Positions 1-6,029 are shown, numbered from the stretch's first letter. The stretch: DNA of 7,691 nucleotides from JANMEX01 sp031423755 (GCA_031423755.1 JANPGC010000090.1:1-7691), one strand, 5' to 3'. Notes: a model not told the origin generated them from the letters alone. Program-made: numbers and translations.

Positions 1-117
1 CATCTTCTCCCCGCAAAAGTTGCAGGGAGAAGACGGCCTATCGCCGAACATTGAAGATTGTCCGTCTTCTCCCCATGTCTTCCGTGGGGAGAAGATGCCG
101 ACAGGCAGATGAGGGGA
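1..117. repeat. Two-hairpin palindromic intergenic repeat
   Basis: Two related hairpins sit side by side. In the first, CTTCTCCC at 4-11 pairs with GGGAGAAG at 25-32, and GCAA 13-16 pairs with TTGC 20-23 inside it. In the second, CTTCTCCCCA at 66-75 pairs perfectly with TGGGGAGAAG at 85-94 around a 9-base loop. The tail at 95-117 (ATGCCGACAGGCAGATGAGGGG) is, from memory, a recurring companion of such hairpins in rhizobial intergenic DNA; I could not search for it. The left end may lie outside the window. The rest, to base 275, shows no convincing gene. A consensus-like TTGACA lies at 194-199, but no matching -10 box is found at the right distance. Confidence 0.65.
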
Positions 118-275
118 ACACAGCACCCAAGGCCGAAAGACTTATCCCGCTGCATTTGTCCGCCAAGCCATTGATATCATTAACATCACAGCCTTGACAG
201 CGGCACTTCATCCACACGGCCCAAACCAGCCCGATAATCCCCCGGTCATTCAACCCTCAACCGGAGCCCTCGCAT

Positions 276-1023
276 TTGGACTGGAACCTCGCCATCACCC
301 GCAACCACGCCCTGCTCTTGGCCATCGTTGCCGAGCTGTTCGCGATGTTGCGGCGTGTTGATGGCGGCGGCGGCGGTCCCCTCTCCGTCGGCTGCGCCGA
401 TACCGTGTCAGAGAGGGGACTGCTGCCCGGACAGTCCTTCACGCTCCCGCGCCACCTCTACGCCGCCATCATGCTCATCCTGCGCCCCGCAGAATCTGCC
501 ATCCGCAGGCTGATCATCATCGCCGCACGCGGCCTTGTCCTCAAGCCGCGCGCCTCTCGCCCCGTACCGGCGGGCCTCGCATCCTTCGCCTCCAGCAACC
601 CATCGCGGACTCCGAGTTTCCAGCTCATCGACCCGCTCAAGCAATTCGATCCGGACCTGTGGGACCAAAACTTCGACCCGGCAGGATCAATGCAAGAAGT
701 CGAACCCTTCGACGCCGCGCTCGCCCATCACCAGGCCCAGCGCGCTGCACTTCCGGTCAACGCCACGCTACTTCAATCGCCTGCGCGCCATGCGCATTGC
801 GCTCAACGATCTCCCGCGCCAAGCCCGCCGTCTTGCCCGCTGGCGCGCGCAGCGCGATCTGTTGCTCGCCGCCAAGGGCCCCTACCGTCCGATGCGCATG
901 TCCCCGTTCCGCCCCGGCCCGCCGCCCGGATACCGGCGCAAGGACATTCACCAAGTCGATGCGGTGCTGAAGGACGTGCATTATTTTGCGATTGAGGCGT
1001 TCAGGAAGCCAAACTCATCGTGA
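276..1023 (+). pseudogene. Conserved rhizobial protein of unknown function, frameshifted
   Basis: Two overlapping frames together make one protein of about 248 residues. The first starts at a TTG (276) with GGAG at 263-266, a good ribosome-site distance, and begins DWNLAITRN. It reads on through a conserved-looking stretch (LPRHLYAAIMLILRPAES, then RRLIIIAARGLVLK) to about base 764. After that it turns into low-complexity Ser/Pro/Arg sequence. From about 766 the +1 frame continues sensibly: RYFNRLRAMRIALNDLPRQ, then ARRLARWRAQRDLL, then PGPPPGYRRKDIHQVD, ending at TGA 1021-1023. One extra base near 765 (or two missing) explains this. From memory the joined protein resembles a conserved hypothetical family common in Rhizobium, Brucella and relatives, rich in Arg and Leu, with no known function. 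A sequencing error would look the same. Confidence 0.65.
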
Positions 1024-1110
1024 GATGATTGCCAATCTGAAATGCTCCATGATCCGGAAGGCAGCAGCCTGTCCGGCGCTACCGCATTCTCGCAACGCGA
1101 GAGCCTGAAA

Positions 1111-1142
1111 AGTGAAAAGAGCGGCGCAGTGCTGCGCCGCTC
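1111..1142 (-). terminator. Intrinsic terminator of hsp20
   Basis: GAGCGGCGCAG at 1119-1129 pairs perfectly with CTGCGCCGCTC at 1132-1142, giving a 10-bp GC-rich stem with a four-base loop. Read on the minus strand the hairpin lies 27 bases past the hsp20 stop and is followed by a T-rich run (TCTTTTCACTTTT). The plus-strand side has only a weak T run, so it is mainly a terminator for hsp20, though it could also stop transcription coming from the broken gene on the left. Confidence 0.75.
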
Positions 1143-1168
1143 CTTGCTCTAGCAATTGTAATCATTGA

Positions 1169-1642
1169 TTACTTCGCAGAAGCCTTGGCCTCGATCTGCT
1201 TGGCAGCCTTTTCAGAAAGCCCCGTGATCTCGATCTTGCGCGGCTTGTGTTCCTCGGGAACCTCGCGCTTGAGATCAATGTGCAGAAGGCCATTCTTCAA
1301 GGCCGCGCCGCGCACTTCGACATGGTCGGCAAGCTGGAAACGGCGCTCAAACGCGCGTGCTGCAATGCCGCGATAGAGCGTTTCCGCCCCGTCTTCGGCA
1401 GTCTCTTCAGCCTTTTCAGCCTTCACGACCAGCGCATTGCGCTGAGCCTCGATCTGGATTTCATCCTCGGAGAAACCCGCCACCGCCATCGTGATCCGAT
1501 AGGCATTCTCGCCGGTCTTTTCGATGTTGTAGGGCGGATAGGTCTGCGAATTGTCCGGCTGCGCCAGAGAATCGAGCAGGGTGAAAAGCCGGTCGAAGCC
1601 GACGGTTGAGCGGTAAAGCGGTGAAAAATCTACGTGACGCAT
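1169..1642 (-). CDS. Small heat-shock protein, Hsp20/IbpA family
   Basis: A 157-residue ATP-independent chaperone of the alpha-crystallin family. Such proteins form cytosolic oligomers that hold unfolding proteins for later rescue by DnaK/ClpB. The N-terminal arm (about 1-36, FSPLYRSTVGFDRLF) is typical of IbpA-like members. The alpha-crystallin domain follows at about 37-130, with YRITMAVAGFSEDEI at 48-62, FERRFQLADHVEV at 98-110 and the A-x-x-x-NGLL signature at 114-120. The C-terminal I-x-I anchor is IEI at 137-139. I start it at ATG 1640-1642 because the family begins MR-x-x-DFSP and a GAGGA ribosome site lies just upstream. The longer frame to 1774 adds an unrelated N-terminus that overlaps leader structure. 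The gene stands alone, diverges from the PepSY gene, and has its own terminator. Its leader carries a possible RNA thermometer. Confidence 0.95.
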   Translation of the reverse strand: MRHVDFSPLYRSTVGFDRLFTLLDSLAQPDNSQTYPPYNIEKTGENAYRITMAVAGFSEDEIQIEAQRNALVVKAEKAEETAEDGAETLYRGIAARAFERRFQLADHVEVRGAALKNGLLHIDLKREVPEEHKPRKIEITGLSEKAAKQIEAKASAK

Positions 1643-1672
1643 GGTGTCCTCACTCTTGAAGCAACGGGTTGC
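1643..1672 (-). promoter_or_regulatory. Candidate ROSE-like RNA thermometer in the hsp20 leader
   Basis: On the hsp20 transcript the bases before the start include UUGCU (rc of 1660-1664) followed by UC, a short loop and GAGGA (rc of 1647-1651), the ribosome site. CUUC next to UUGCU can pair with GAGG and hide the ribosome site. A U-U/C-G-C-U motif opposite the ribosome site is the hallmark of ROSE thermometers, which control Hsp20 genes in rhizobia and ibpA in enterics. A competing small stem, GCAA with UUGC (within 1661-1672), shares bases with it. Further upstream the leader is GC-rich and can fold. The call rests on motif and position only; no folding was computed. Confidence 0.42.
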
Positions 1673-1795
1673 GATGTGTCCGCCGGGAACCTCCATATCT
1701 GGCAGGCCGGGGGCGGCGCGGCCCCATTTTGGCGACCGCAGCAATGAGGTGGTTTCAGCGCTCCAGCTTTTCAAGAGGCCGTCGAATTTTTGAAA

Positions 1796-1815
1796 ATGAA
1801 CGGCGGATGAACGGC
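1796..1815 (+). promoter_or_regulatory. Tandem 11-bp-phased repeat, candidate response-regulator site
   Basis: ATGAACGGC occurs at 1796-1804 and again at 1807-1815, exactly 11 bp apart, one helical turn. This spacing is typical of direct-repeat sites bound by dimers of OmpR/PhoB-family response regulators. It lies about 85 bp upstream of the PepSY gene start. A partial inverted repeat, CTGAA 1821-1825 and TTCAG 1830-1834, follows. A weak -10-like GATAAA at 1844-1849 would put the repeats just upstream of a -35 region, where an activator would bind. It could also act on the divergent hsp20 gene. No regulator gene is in the window. Confidence 0.4.
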
Positions 1816-1900
1816 CCCTTCTGAATGCGTTCAGGTGAGGGTTGATAAAACAGCATCATCAAACGGTCGATCAACAATCCCGGCCGGAATGGAGACCAAA

Positions 1901-2383
1901 ATGTTCAAGTCCCTCACAGCCAGCCCTCTTCGCAAATTTGCCCTCGCCACCGTAGCATTGACCATGCTCGCAGGCGCTGCGCCGTCCATGGCTGGCGGCT
2001 ATGACGATGAGGACGTGATCTATGCCGACCAGCGCGAGGGCTTCATGGAATATGACCGCCCCGAGTATGACCGCCACCGTCCGCTGGTTCGCCCGGCACC
2101 GGTGATTGAAGATTATGATGTCATACCGGCCCGCCGCATCGTCCGCCAGCTTCGCCGCCAAGGCTACGGCCAGGTGCAGGAAATCTCGCTGCGCGGCGAC
2201 ACCTACCGCATCATGGCCGTGCGCAACAACGGTGCCTACTTCAAGCTGCGCGTCGATGCCTACTCGGGTGAAATCCTGACGGCAAAGCGCGTTGGCTGGG
2301 TCGGCGCTCCGGTGCGCCCGATGCCGCGCCGCAACGCCGATCCGGGCGTGACAATCGAATTTGGTTGGGGTTCGCAAAACTGA
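1901..2383 (+). CDS. Secreted PepSY-like domain protein
   Basis: A 160-residue exported protein of unknown exact role. It begins with a signal peptide: positive residues in 1-12 (K3, R11, K12), a hydrophobic core FALATVALTMLAGAA at 13-27 and a likely cut after PSMA (A31). An acidic and Asp/Tyr/Arg-rich linker (about 34-70) follows. A PepSY-like module spans about 75-132: RRIVRQLRRQGYGQVQEI, then YRIMAVRNNGAYFKLRVD, then YSGEILTAKRV, the usual helix plus strands ending in D-x-x-(S/T)G-E-I. PepSY proteins in the periplasm are thought to inhibit or sense proteases, or to assist sensor kinases; the role here is inferred. I prefer ATG 1901 because GGAG (1891-1894) lies six bases before it. ATG 1889 or GTG 1835 are in frame but less well supported. 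Confidence 0.8.
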   Translation: MFKSLTASPLRKFALATVALTMLAGAAPSMAGGYDDEDVIYADQREGFMEYDRPEYDRHRPLVRPAPVIEDYDVIPARRIVRQLRRQGYGQVQEISLRGDTYRIMAVRNNGAYFKLRVDAYSGEILTAKRVGWVGAPVRPMPRRNADPGVTIEFGWGSQN

Positions 2384-2401
2384 ACCCACCATCAAGTTCG
2401 G

Positions 2402-2472
2402 TCCGCAAGTAACGTCCCTTCCTTGCGGATCGCTTTGGCCGGAAGCTCTGGAAACAGGGCTTCCGGCTTTTT
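2402..2472 (+). terminator. Intrinsic terminator after the PepSY gene, with an upstream hairpin
   Basis: The terminator proper is GCCGGAAGC at 2438-2446 pairing with GCTTCCGGC at 2459-2467. The stem is extended by a U-G pair and by CTG/CAG closing a GAAA tetraloop at 2451-2454, and is followed by TTTTT (2468-2472). Just before it TCCGCAAG 2402-2409 pairs with CTTGCGGA 2422-2429, a second hairpin that may protect the transcript end. It isolates the PepSY gene from the hydrolase downstream. Confidence 0.88.
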
Positions 2473-2509
2473 CCATCTCCACAAATCAACGCCGCAAGCA
2501 GGCGTGGTT

Positions 2510-2538
2510 TTGACCTTCACGGAAGAAGCCGCTAAAGT
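2510..2538 (+). promoter_or_regulatory. Likely sigma-70 type promoter of the hydrolase gene
   Basis: TTGACC (2510-2515) and TAAAGT (2533-2538) are separated by 17 bases, matching the consensus at five of six and four of six positions. This places the transcription start near 2545, about 30 bases before the ATG at 2574. It lies just after the strong terminator, as expected for a new transcription unit. Confidence 0.5.
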
Positions 2539-2573
2539 TCACGCATCGCATTCGTGAGAACCTGATAATCCCC

Positions 2574-3533
2574 ATGCCAGCGCCATTGTTTGAAACCGAC
2601 GGCAATCCGGTGCCCGAAGGCATAAGCGCCGAATATCTGGACCTGCCCGATGGCAAGAAGCTCCGCTACGCGCTTTATCCGGCATCCGGTCGCCCTCTTC
2701 AGGGCACGGTCATCATCCTGCATGGCCGCAACGAGTGCATCGAAAAATACTTTGAGACCATGCAAGACCTGTCCAAACGTGGCTTTGCTTGCGCGACTTT
2801 TGACTGGATCGGTCAAGGCGGCTCTGACCGTTTGATCAAGGATCCCATGCGCGGGCACATCACCAATTTTGACCGCTATATTGCTGATTTCAATCAATTC
2901 TTCGAAAGTGTCGCGCTGCCAGACTGTCGTGCACCATTTTATATTCTCGCCCATTCAACAGGCTCACTCGTCGCACTGCTGGCAAGCCCGGCCCTCACCA
3001 ACCGCATCCGCCGCATGGTGCTGGTCTCCCCGCTGCTCTCGCTCACCAATCAGCCCCTAGGCCACAAGCAAATCCGCCGCCTGAGCGGATTCCTTTCGAT
3101 GATCGGACTTGGATCGATTTACATGTCGGACGGTGCGCGCCCGCGCGAGACACGGCCCTTCAAAAACAACAAGCTGACGTCCGATCCGGTGCGCTACCGC
3201 CGCAATTCAGTGATGTTCGAACAGCACCGCGAACTTGGACTTGGCGGCCCGACCGCACGTTGGGTTCACGCTTCCTGCGCGGCCATGGACAAGGTTCTTG
3301 ATCCTGACTTCAAGGCGCGCATCCAGATACCCACGCTCATCATCGCAGCTGGAGCTGACCAGATCGTCTCAAACGCCGCACTTGAGCGATTCGCCCGGGG
3401 CATGCGCTCGACCGCCCTTGTGACAATCGACGGCGGCAGGCATGAATTGCTACAGGAAGCTGACATTTACCGCGAGCAGGTGCTGGCAGCGTTCGATGCT
3501 TTTGTGCCAGGTTCAGACGCCGCCTTGGGTTAA
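2574..3533 (+). CDS. Alpha/beta hydrolase, lysophospholipase-like
   Basis: A 319-residue serine hydrolase of the PldB/monoacylglycerol-lipase-like group (Hydrolase_4). Expected substrates are lysophospholipids or monoacylglycerols; the true substrate is unknown. The oxyanion-hole region is VIILHGRNEC at 46-55. The nucleophile elbow is LAHSTGS at 125-131 with Ser128; the position before His is Ala rather than the usual Gly of G-x-S-x-G. The acid is probably Asp262 in AAGADQIV and the base His290 in GGRHELLQE. The cap region is about 155-235. No signal peptide or membrane segment is seen, so it is probably cytoplasmic or loosely membrane-associated. The ribosome site before ATG 2574 is weak (GAGAA lies too far upstream). 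Its stop codon overlaps the end of the convergent hisN. It appears to be transcribed alone. Confidence 0.88.
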   Translation: MPAPLFETDGNPVPEGISAEYLDLPDGKKLRYALYPASGRPLQGTVIILHGRNECIEKYFETMQDLSKRGFACATFDWIGQGGSDRLIKDPMRGHITNFDRYIADFNQFFESVALPDCRAPFYILAHSTGSLVALLASPALTNRIRRMVLVSPLLSLTNQPLGHKQIRRLSGFLSMIGLGSIYMSDGARPRETRPFKNNKLTSDPVRYRRNSVMFEQHRELGLGGPTARWVHASCAAMDKVLDPDFKARIQIPTLIIAAGADQIVSNAALERFARGMRSTALVTIDGGRHELLQEADIYREQVLAAFDAFVPGSDAALG

Positions 3534-4321
3534 CCCTCTCCGTGCATGATCGCCATCGCCGCAGCGTGAAGCTCCGGCGTCGCCGCAGCAATAATGTTGC
3601 CGCCCTTCTCCGGCCGGGTGCCATCCCAATCGGTAACAATGCCACCAGCCGCCTCAATAATTGGCACCAGCGCGACAATGTCATAAGGCTGCAACGCGGT
3701 CTCAATCACCAGATCAATAAAACCCGCTGCCAGCATGCAATAGGCATAGCAATCGCAACCGTAGCGGAACAGCTTGACTTGGCGTTCAACCTCGCCATAG
3801 CGCCGCCGCGCATCGCCCTTGAACAAATGCGGCGTCGTCGTGAACAAGGTTGCCTTCGCCAGATCAGTGATCCCGCTCACCTTATTTTCCGCTTCACCCG
3901 CATTGGAAACGCGGCGACTTTCGCCATCGAGAGCGTAAAACAATTCACCAGTGAACGGCTGAGCCATCATTCCGGCGACCGCCTTTCCCCTTTCGGTCAA
4001 TCCCACAAGCGTGCCCCAAACCGGAATGCCCGTGATGAAGGCCCGCGTGCCGTCAATCGGGTCAATGACCCAGACATGATCACGGTCCAGCCCCATCGCG
4101 CCATGCTCTTCACCAAGAATACCGTGTGATGGGAACCGCGCTTCAATCAACGACCGAATCGCAACCTCCGCCGCGCGGTCTGCCTCTGTCACCGGGTCAA
4201 AGGCTGCAACCCCGCCCTTAACGCCCTTGTCATCAATGCCGCCGCCGGCGCGGAAACGAGGCAAGGTCTGCTCGGCGGCAGCTGCCGCAAGATCGAGGAA
4301 AAAGTCGCGGGTCACCGGCAT
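3530..4321 (-). CDS. hisN: Histidinol-phosphatase, inositol-monophosphatase family
   Basis: A 263-residue magnesium-dependent phosphatase. The family (HisN) hydrolyses L-histidinol phosphate to histidinol, the penultimate stage of histidine synthesis, in the cytoplasm. The metal-site motifs are all present: DPVTEADRAAE at 42-52, GEE at 70-72 (Glu71), WVIDPIDGTRAF at 84-95 (Asp87, Asp90) and QPYDIVALVPIIEAAGG at 211-227 (Asp214). Length and motif pattern (DPIDGTRAFITG) suit HisN better than SuhB-type inositol phosphatase, but related sugar phosphatases cannot be excluded. The start at ATG 4319-4321 is supported by AGGGAG six to seven bases upstream. It lies 30 bp downstream of the N-formylglutamate amidohydrolase gene on the same strand, so the two are probably co-transcribed. 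The gene ends in a 4-bp overlap with the convergent hydrolase, with no room for a terminator. Confidence 0.85.
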   Translation of the reverse strand: MPVTRDFFLDLAAAAAEQTLPRFRAGGGIDDKGVKGGVAAFDPVTEADRAAEVAIRSLIEARFPSHGILGEEHGAMGLDRDHVWVIDPIDGTRAFITGIPVWGTLVGLTERGKAVAGMMAQPFTGELFYALDGESRRVSNAGEAENKVSGITDLAKATLFTTTPHLFKGDARRRYGEVERQVKLFRYGCDCYAYCMLAAGFIDLVIETALQPYDIVALVPIIEAAGGIVTDWDGTRPEKGGNIIAAATPELHAAAMAIMHGEG

Positions 4322-4351
4322 GGAAAACTCCCTGTCGAATCGGTGCCGGAC

Positions 4352-5242
4352 CTATTCGGCCGCCAGCCTCTGGAAGCCGAGATTTGCCCCGACCTCATCG
4401 GCGAATGCAAGCGCAAATCGCCCGAGCGCCTGGCGCAACGGCACAAATCCGCTGGTCAGCGTCATCAGCGTCTCATCCATGTAGAGCGCACGGTTGATCT
4501 CGATTTGCAGCGCATGCAGGCCGCGCGCCGGCCGGCCATAGTGCTCGGTAATGTAGCCGCCGGCATAAGGCTTGTTGCGCACGACGGAGTAGCCAAGCGA
4601 CTGGAAAATCTCAACGGCAAGATCAGATATCCACGGCGCAGCACTCACGCCAAAGCGATCACCCAAAATGATATCAGGTGCAATGCCGCGCTCACCCGTG
4701 CGCACGCTGGAAGGCATGGAGTGACAGTCAATCAGCACACCGTAACCGAACTCCGCTTGCGTGCGCAAAAGCAATTGTCGCAAGGTCCGGTGGAAGGGCT
4801 TGTAAACATGCTCGATCCGCTCAAGCGTCTCGCGCACCGGCAGCCGCCGCGAATAGATATCGATCCCGTCGCCGACAACGCGCGGAATGGAACCTAGGCC
4901 GCCTGCCACCCTGGCAGAACCCGTGTTGGCATGCCCGGGAAGCGGCCCGTCAAACATCCGCGGATCAAGTTCATAAGGCTCGCGATTAACATCGACAAAG
5001 GCACGCGGAAAGTTGGCAACGTGAAGCGGCAAGCCGCTTTCGACCACATCGGCAAACAGCCCGTCGACATGCAAATCCTCAGAGCGGCGGATTGTCTTGC
5101 GATCAAGCCGCGTCTGCATCAGGAAACTTTTCGGATACAATCGCCCCGAATGCGGCGAGTTGAACACAACGCCATGGCTTTGCACTGCCGGTTCAACAAC
5201 CACAGAAACGGGGAACCCGAAGAAATCTGCCGGAGAATCCAA
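4352..5242 (-). CDS. N-formylglutamate amidohydrolase family protein
   Basis: A 296-residue zinc hydrolase of the N-formylglutamate deformylase family (the family of HutG), which splits N-formyl-L-glutamate into formate and glutamate. Key motifs are NSPHSG at 28-33, RSEDLHVD at 53-60, FVDVNREPYELDP at 82-94, LIDCHSMPS at 170-178 and LQIEINRALYMDE at 245-257. The rest of a histidine-utilisation cluster is absent, so the true substrate may differ. The start is TTG 5240-5242: AAGGGG lies seven bases before it, and the next Met (residue 42) would delete the NSPHSG motif. It is followed after 30 bp by hisN, probably one operon. Its start lies 15 bp from the end of a 147-bp inverted-repeat element, so that element must lie in or replace its promoter or leader. 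Confidence 0.87.
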   Translation of the reverse strand: MDSPADFFGFPVSVVVEPAVQSHGVVFNSPHSGRLYPKSFLMQTRLDRKTIRRSEDLHVDGLFADVVESGLPLHVANFPRAFVDVNREPYELDPRMFDGPLPGHANTGSARVAGGLGSIPRVVGDGIDIYSRRLPVRETLERIEHVYKPFHRTLRQLLLRTQAEFGYGVLIDCHSMPSSVRTGERGIAPDIILGDRFGVSAAPWISDLAVEIFQSLGYSVVRNKPYAGGYITEHYGRPARGLHALQIEINRALYMDETLMTLTSGFVPLRQALGRFALAFADEVGANLGFQRLAAE

Positions 5243-5257
5243 TAACTTGCCCCTTTG

Positions 5258-5404
5258 TCAGAGCCTGACTCAAGATTCGGTTTGGCGCGTCAAATGGAGC
5301 GGTTTTCGAGAACCGGAGCGCAGCGGACATCAAGTCCGTGGGCACCGGAAGCGCAGAAAGCCGTTTCAGTTGGCCGCAAAAGCGAATATTCGGTCAGGCT
5401 CTGA
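5258..5404. repeat. 147-bp element with terminal inverted repeats (MITE-like)
   Basis: The ends are a perfect 12-bp inverted repeat: TCAGAGCCTGAC at 5258-5269 and GTCAGGCTCTGA at 5393-5404. A further 5-bp match occurs at the same distance inside (ATTCG 5275-5279, CGAAT 5383-5387), so the match extends over 22 bp with one mismatched block. Inner hairpins are CGGTT 5300-5304 with AACCG 5311-5315, and CGGAC 5324-5328 with GTCCG 5334-5338. There is no coding frame of note. From memory the core (CCGGAGCGCAGCGGAC and CACCGGAAGCGCAGAAAG) resembles dispersed intergenic repeats of rhizobia and Brucella relatives; not searched. No clear target-site duplication flanks it. It lies between the divergent amidohydrolase and cpdR genes. 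Confidence 0.7.
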
Positions 5405-5601
5405 AGCAATATTGCCATCTGCCGCCTTGCAAGTCTACGGCCCCCTCGTGCTAACCCTGTCCATGGTGAAGCAAATGGCGTAAATTGGTACACGGCGGTG
5501 TTGGCGGTAACCCGATCTTTACCATGTTTGGCAATGATCGGCATGAGAGTCGGGCGAGGCTCTATGAGCACTTTCACCGACGCATTAACGGACAGATGAG
5601 A
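5405..5601 (+). promoter_or_regulatory. cpdR upstream region
   Basis: About 200 bases with no convincing gene between the 147-bp element and cpdR. It holds one GAGTC (5547-5551), a GANTC site of the kind methylated by the cell-cycle methylase CcrM, 50 bases before the cpdR start. It also holds a short inverted repeat GGTAA 5506-5510 / TTACC 5519-5523. No paired TTAA half-sites for CtrA are seen and no promoter stands out. An open frame runs in from 5485 in the cpdR frame, but CpdR proteins do not carry such an N-terminal extension. Confidence 0.3.
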
Positions 5602-5964
5602 ATGAACAGAATATTGCTGGCTGAAGACGACGACGACATGCGCCGCTTCCTTGTGAAGGCGCTGGAAAAGGCCGGCGATTCCGTCAGCCATTTCGACAAT
5701 GGCGCCAGCGCCTATGAGCGGCTGCGCGAAGAGCCGTTTTCGCTGCTGTTGACAGACATCGTCATGCCGGAAATGGACGGCATTGAACTTGCGCGCCGCG
5801 CCACCGAGATCGATCCGGACCTGAAGGTCATGTTCATCACGGGCTTTGCCGCCGTTGCGCTGAACCCGGATTCAAATGCCCCAAAAGACGCCAAAATCCT
5901 GTCAAAGCCATTCCATCTGCGCGATCTCGTCAACGAGGTCGAAAAGATGCTGAAAGCCGCGTAA
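5602..5964 (+). CDS. cpdR: Response regulator CpdR
   Basis: A 120-residue stand-alone receiver domain with no output domain. In alphaproteobacteria the phosphorelay CckA-ChpT phosphorylates CpdR. Unphosphorylated CpdR docks on ClpXP at the cell pole and primes destruction of cell-cycle proteins, helping CtrA turnover. The receiver residues are all present: acidic pocket Glu8, Asp9 and Asp10 (LAEDDDDMRRF), phospho-acceptor Asp52 (LLTDIVMPEMDG), Thr80 (MFITGFAAVAL) and Lys102 (LSKPFHLRDLV). The near-canonical MNRILLAEDD opening, KDAKILSKPFHLRDLVNEVEKML tail and length identify CpdR rather than a generic receiver. I choose ATG 5602 because family members begin M-(K/N)-RILLAED; ATG 5596 two codons earlier is possible. 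The ribosome site is weak. It stands alone, upstream of tRNA-Val. Confidence 0.93.
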   Translation: MNRILLAEDDDDMRRFLVKALEKAGDSVSHFDNGASAYERLREEPFSLLLTDIVMPEMDGIELARRATEIDPDLKVMFITGFAAVALNPDSNAPKDAKILSKPFHLRDLVNEVEKMLKAA

Positions 5965-6000
5965 GGCAGACGTGAACGGCTGATTTGCCGATCAAGACGG

Positions 6001-6029
6001 TTGACGCATAGCCGCACTTGTGGTGTATG
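6001..6029 (+). promoter_or_regulatory. Likely promoter of tRNA-Val
   Basis: TTGACG (6001-6006) and TGTATG (6024-6029) are 17 bases apart. The -35 box is strong and the -10 box weak. Initiation near 6036 would fall a few bases before the mature tRNA end at 6042. Confidence 0.45.

Noticed and set aside
1643..1774. N-terminal extension of the hsp20 frame to an ATG at 1774
   Set aside because: The added 44 residues do not resemble the family, and the region contains the ribosome site and leader structure of the shorter form.
1743..1775. Heat-shock sigma-32 promoter for hsp20 (CTTGAAAAG, rc of 1767-1775, with CTCATT, rc of 1743-1748)
   Set aside because: The -35-like part is good, but the distance from CTTGAA to CTCATT is 21 bases, longer than the usual 17 or so, and the -10 is a weak match.
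1871..2482. 203-codon open frame antisense to the PepSY gene
   Set aside because: It is the shadow of a GC-rich gene and reads across a clear terminator; its translation has no recognisable domain.
3542..4129. 195-codon plus-strand frame opposite hisN
   Set aside because: hisN has every family motif on the other strand; this frame shows only composition-driven Arg/Ala/His-rich sequence.
4343..4897. 184-codon plus-strand frame opposite the amidohydrolase
   Set aside because: Shadow of a gene with clear motifs on the minus strand.
5250..5412. Target-site duplication around the 147-bp element
   Set aside because: Bases left of 5258 (CCCTTTG) and right of 5404 (AGCAATA) do not match.
5485..5601. 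N-terminal extension of CpdR
   Set aside because: CpdR proteins begin directly at M-(K/N)-RILLAED; the upstream residues have no family support.
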